Below, one piece after another: positions 60,927 to 64,000 of a DNA stretch of 64,000 nucleotides. This stretch comes from Bartonella rattaustraliani AUST/NH4. GTDB taxonomy: Bacteria > Pseudomonadota > Alphaproteobacteria > Rhizobiales > Rhizobiaceae. Made by a program: the position numbers and the translations under genes. The stretch lies in assembly GCF_000312565.1 (NCBI RefSeq), contig NZ_CALW02000006.1, forward strand, positions 49,019 through 113,018, given 5' to 3'. Below the pieces are notes generated by a model. That model saw only the letters and a program-made list of their open reading frames with translations. It ran no database searches and was not told where the DNA came from. Every line of letters begins with the position of its first letter. Positions within the stretch are counted from its first letter, which is position 1.

Positions 60927-61010
60927 TTATGAAGCAGCTATACTAGATAGCAAACATTTTGCGTAAACCGAATTGGCAATGCAGGATTTAACTTTTATAG
61001 ATGTAGTCAT
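60927..61010 (-). CDS. 27-residue peptide, candidate RiPP precursor
   Basis: ATG on the minus strand at 61010, preceded at 8 nt by AAAAGGGA, a good ribosome-binding site. The product begins MTTSIKVKSCIANSVYAKC and ends with SIAAS, contains two Cys (residues 10 and 19), is basic and polar, and has no signal peptide. It is the first gene of the minus-strand cluster (peptide, hairpin, AAA, ThiF, MFS), the position of a precursor peptide. It is still intact while all its partners are broken. It lacks the C-terminal Asn of classic microcin C precursors. Too short for proof. Confidence 0.5.
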   Translation of the reverse strand: MTTSIKVKSCIANSVYAKCLLSSIAAS

Positions 61011-61633
61011 AAGATTATCCCTTTTCTCAAAAATCAGTCAATCATATTATTTACCATAAAATAATTATTAATGAGAAAAAACTTAAAAGAGTTAAAAATT
61101 TTTGCTCTCTGCAAACTATAGGAACAAGGTCGACAATTCCCAAAAAGATTCTAGAAAATATGATGACTTTTATCGTTTTTTGTATGAGCAAAAATGTCGA
61201 CTATGTCAGATTTAGTCCGCTTGATATGTTGTTATTTCGTTGTTTGAGAAAAAGTAAGGTAAAGGATTGATCTGAAGTTTTAAGAAACAAAACGCCTTCG
61301 CCAAAAGCCTCATTTTTTCATTTAAGGGCTGAATTATCAACGAAAGAATCTCTTCTTCAGGCTTTTATAAGTAAACAGTTCTAAGAAAGGAAAATTTCAT
61401 GGAATCCATAAAGCTTTGTAAACTGCATGAATGATTACTGAGGGGAAAATTCTATGTATGTTTCGTTGTTATGAATGTATTCACTTCCATTTTCATCGTT
61501 GGCATTGGATAATAATGGAGGTTTTAAAATTTTTTATTCAGTAGCTTTTGGGAAGCCAAAGAATTTTGAAGCAATAGACTGGTTTGCTTAAAACATTTAA
61601 AAGGATCTGGTGAATGTCGTGGGGAGGTGTTTT
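61011..61633. other. Divergent intergenic region between peptide gene and second MFS gene
   Basis: About 620 bp holding the promoters of both divergent units. No gene recognised; some short frames (for example near 61455) are without support. Confidence 0.45.
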
Positions 61634-62620
61634 GTGGATAAGATTAAGCAATTTAAGATTTATAATGTTAGCAAGTTGACTGCTCTAGTGGTTGCTGTTT
61701 TACCACTTTTTTTGTCGGAAAAATTGCATTTGTTGCAAGCGGATATTGTTTTAATCGGTAGTTATTTTTTATTGCTTCCTTTGATCTTAGAAGTCCCCTT
61801 GGGTTTCTTATCAGATGCTTATGGAAGTAAGCGCGTTATTTATGCTGGGTTGTTTTTCTTTTTTTGCGGTTTTTTAGCTCTTTTTATGAATTATGCATAT
61901 TTTGCTTACGCCACTTATTTGCTGTGTATTACATTAGCAGCCGCTTGTTTTTCAGGTGCAGAAGATAGTTTACTCTTTTTTGTAGTACCAAAGCATCGCA
62001 CACTGTTTTCCGTTAAGTCCGAAGTGGCTGCTGTTACCTATAGTGCGACAACGATACTTATTTTTTAGGGGGCGTCCTTTATTATGTGCATCCCGCATTG
62101 CCTATGATTTTTCAAGTCCTTTCATTAATTTTTGCTATTTTTATGTTTCCAAAATTGACGAAGGGATTAAATAGTTTTCATATCAATGCTCATCCGAGTA
62201 TTTTCACAGTTATGCGCGCCAGCCGTAAAGAAGTCAAAAATCCTTACCGCTTCACGCTTATTTTTTGAAGTGCAGTTTCAGCTTTTGCTATTTTGGTCAA
62301 TAATCGAACTGTTTCTACCGCATTTTCTGATTTTTTGCTATTTCAACCTGCACTTTTCATTTCGATTATTTTTATCATTGGGAATTTTTTTTCAGAAAGT
62401 TCCAATATATTGTTTCAGAAGTATTTTTCAAAGTTTCAAAATCCTATTTTTCCCGTCTTAATGATTGGTTGTATGGTAAGCATTGCTTTTTTCTCATGTC
62501 ATTTCAAATCATTGCGGCTCTCATATTAGGATTTTTATTGCTATGTGTCTTTAAATCTGCTTATCGATCTTATCTGTCGTCTCTTCTTATAAATTCACTG
62601 ATTGATCCCAAAGCTATCGC
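61634..62620 (+). pseudogene. Second MFS transporter pseudogene
   Basis: A GTG at 61634 after GGGGAGG opens MDKIKQFKIYNVSKLTALVV and runs through helices with EVPLGFLSDAYGSKRVIYAG (MFS loop motif) to a TAG at 62066. Further frames cover HPALPMIFQVLSLIFAIFMF, AFAILVNNRTVSTAF and FQIIAALILGFLLLCVFKSA to LINSLIDPKAIATVL. Similar in style to the exporter at 58.5-59.6 kb. It has three breaks, and its 3' end runs into the integrase relic at about 62625. Confidence 0.75.
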
Positions 62621-62624
62621 AACT

Positions 62625-62954
62625 GTTTTATCATTTCACGACGGCGCCCGTGAATTGTATAACGGTAAATCCATTGCGCACCACCATCTTTACGCTTATG
62701 AAGGTACAAGCCGGCACCATCATTCACTTTACCAGCACCCAATGTTGCGACAGCCCTTGGCACTTAAGACGGTTCATAAGAGCCATTTTTAGTCCTTTCT
62801 TATATAAATTTTATCCACACATTCATCCCACTTGTGAGGTGCAAGTGAGTAGTTTTGATTGATTCAACATAAGCAGCTTTGGAATGAGAGAATCTTACAA
62901 TATTCGGGGGTATGATTCAAGGTGAGAAACGATAAAAAACACTTATGAATCAAT
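62625..62954 (-). pseudogene. Dispersed relic: integrase 5' end plus upstream region (copy f)
   Basis: The minus strand starts MALMNRL at 62786, then in the next frame VATLGAGKVNDGAGLYLHKR and DGGAQWIYRYTIHGRRRE before ending in the MFS gene. This is the clearest stretch of the integrase N-terminal domain in the window. The shared upstream region (62787-62954) leads straight into the tail-collar gene. Confidence 0.8.
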
Positions 62955-64000
62955 GTGTTGTCAGCGTCAGAAAATGGAGTGTCTGATAGCCTTATTGATT
63001 GGTCGGATGGACAGTCGCCACATACAGTTAATAACAGTGCGCGTGCGATGATGCAAAGGATTAGAGAGTATTTATCGGATACGAGTGGATGTCTTGAGGG
63101 TATTTTTGATGTTGATTTTTCAGGCGAACAAACAGCCATTAGGATTCAAACAAAATCCCCCTTTTTAGGATACAAGAATGATATTGTTGTCAGTTTTAGA
63201 GCGAGAGGATTCAATGTTGGGTCTACAACAGTTTCTTTGAATAATTTATCAGGCAAGCCGGTTTACAAAGCTGCAGAAACGGGTGTTTCTCGTCTTGTTG
63301 GAGATGAGATACAAGGTGGCTGTATTTATACTTTGGTGTATGATGAAGATCTCTCAGGTTGGCAGTTGCTTAACCCAACGCTAAAGAAAGTTTCTCATTT
63401 TAAACGTCTTCCTATTGGATTTATAGGCATCTTTGCAATGGAAAGTTTACCAGAAGGTTGGTTGTTGTGTGATGGGGGATCTTATTCGCGTGAGACTTAT
63501 CGTAATCTTTTTGCAACGATAGGGACGACATGGGGAGATGGTGATGGTGCAACGACCTTTCATGTACCGGACTTACGAGGAATGTTTTTGCGTGGTTTTG
63601 ATTATTTTGGCAGCGTTGATGCAGATCGCAGTTTTGCAACGATGCAAGAATATTCGATGAGATGGCATGATCATGTTATTGAACTTCGAGATGATACCCC
63701 GGGCACTTTGTCGAGAAGAAAGCGTAGTCTCTCATCAGATTATGAAACGAGAAGAAAGCAAGAGCATGCAATAGGCTGTTTTGATAGTCATAGCAATTTG
63801 GATGAAGTTTATGAATGTATGGAAGATCGTTTGCAAGGGACAAAGCTTCCAGAATCTTTGATTAAAAAATATTCCAATCGTTGTTTTAGCCCCACACTTT
63901 GGGGATATGCGAATCCCGATTGTTTCGGCACCTCTCTACTGCCTACTCCTAGTGATGATTCTCCGTTGTATATTCTTAAGAATAAAAAAGTATCGCAAAC
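62955..64000 (+). CDS. Phage tail-collar-domain protein, 3' cut by window
   Basis: An open frame of at least 348 codons from GTG at 62955, not closed before the window ends. The N-terminal block (SLIDWSDGQSPHTVNNSARA, MMQRIREYL) is typical for phage tail or tail-fibre proteins in this group; residues from about 155 (IGFIGIFAMESLPEGWLLCD, ETYRNLFATIGTTWGDGDG, FHVPDLRGMFLRGFD) are the collar domain. Similar start context to the integrase relics, where ATGTTGTC stands at the same place. The natural N-terminus may be missing about ten residues. Confidence 0.8.
   Translation, partial: MLSASENGVSDSLIDWSDGQSPHTVNNSARAMMQRIREYLSDTSGCLEGIFDVDFSGEQTAIRIQTKSPFLGYKNDIVVSFRARGFNVGSTTVSLNNLSGKPVYKAAETGVSRLVGDEIQGGCIYTLVYDEDLSGWQLLNPTLKKVSHFKRLPIGFIGIFAMESLPEGWLLCDGGSYSRETYRNLFATIGTTWGDGDGATTFHVPDLRGMFLRGFDYFGSVDADRSFATMQEYSMRWHDHVIELRDDTPGTLSRRKRSLSSDYETRRKQEHAIGCFDSHSNLDEVYECMEDRLQGTKLPESLIKKYSNRCFSPTLWGYANPDCFGTSLLPTPSDDSPLYILKNKKVSQ

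Overview
The window is AT-rich alphaproteobacterial chromosome. A tandem array of five Hbp/Pap31-type hemin-binding outer membrane protein genes, the pstSCAB-phoU, ileS, pmbA-cysQ-waaA-lpxK and mutL gene content, and many integrase and phage-tail remnants together point to Bartonella (Hyphomicrobiales). Species is not claimed.

Layout. 0-2.1 kb: a decayed ABC-type exporter, a remnant of a type ISP restriction-like gene fused to a hexapeptide-repeat phage-type gene, and a partial duplication of the end of moeB. 2.1-15.4 kb: core genes (moeB, gshB, pstSCAB-phoU, a SleB-type lipoprotein, M29 aminopeptidase, mutM, M20 peptidase, RNase D-like exonuclease). 17-24 kb: a small secreted protein and five hbp paralogues, each behind a near-identical 25-bp upstream box and most followed by a hairpin terminator. 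One is frameshifted, and two carry low-complexity inserts in the same surface-loop position. 24-31.5 kb: ileS, a lipoprotein, tadA, rluB (with a 10-G tract that truncates it) and rsmD. 32.8-45 kb: lldD, dcd, mutL, a DUF2093 gene, lpxK, waaA, a DUF4170 gene, cysQ and pmbA, with relic DNA inserted between waaA and the DUF4170 gene. 45-50.6 kb: accessory relics (type ISP gene, a C4-like antisense RNA, a hexapeptide-repeat gene, a split gene next to an LHH nuclease and a filamentous-hemagglutinin fragment), ending at tRNA-Thr(CGT). 51-57.5 kb: slyX, a membrane protein, an amino-acid permease and an ECF biotin transporter (bioM, a frameshifted bioN, two tandem bioY). 58.4-62.6 kb: a decayed cluster resembling a RiPP locus: a 27-residue peptide gene, a hairpin, a ClpA/B-type AAA fragment, a ThiF/MccB-like adenylating enzyme and an MFS exporter on the minus strand, with a second broken MFS gene facing away. 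62.6-64 kb: an integrase relic joined to a phage tail-collar gene that runs off the window.

The repeats scattered through the window are mostly one thing: degenerate 5' ends of a tyrosine-recombinase gene together with the non-coding region upstream of it. I find about seven copies, at 16.3, 28.0, 28.7, 31.9, 32.3 (weak), 41.7 and 62.8 kb. The most interesting locus is the decayed ThiF/AAA/MFS/peptide cluster. The best regulatory oddities are the rluB poly-G tract, the bioN poly-T frameshift, the shared hbp upstream box and the C4-like RNA. All function calls come from reading the sequence and remembered family features; no database search was run.
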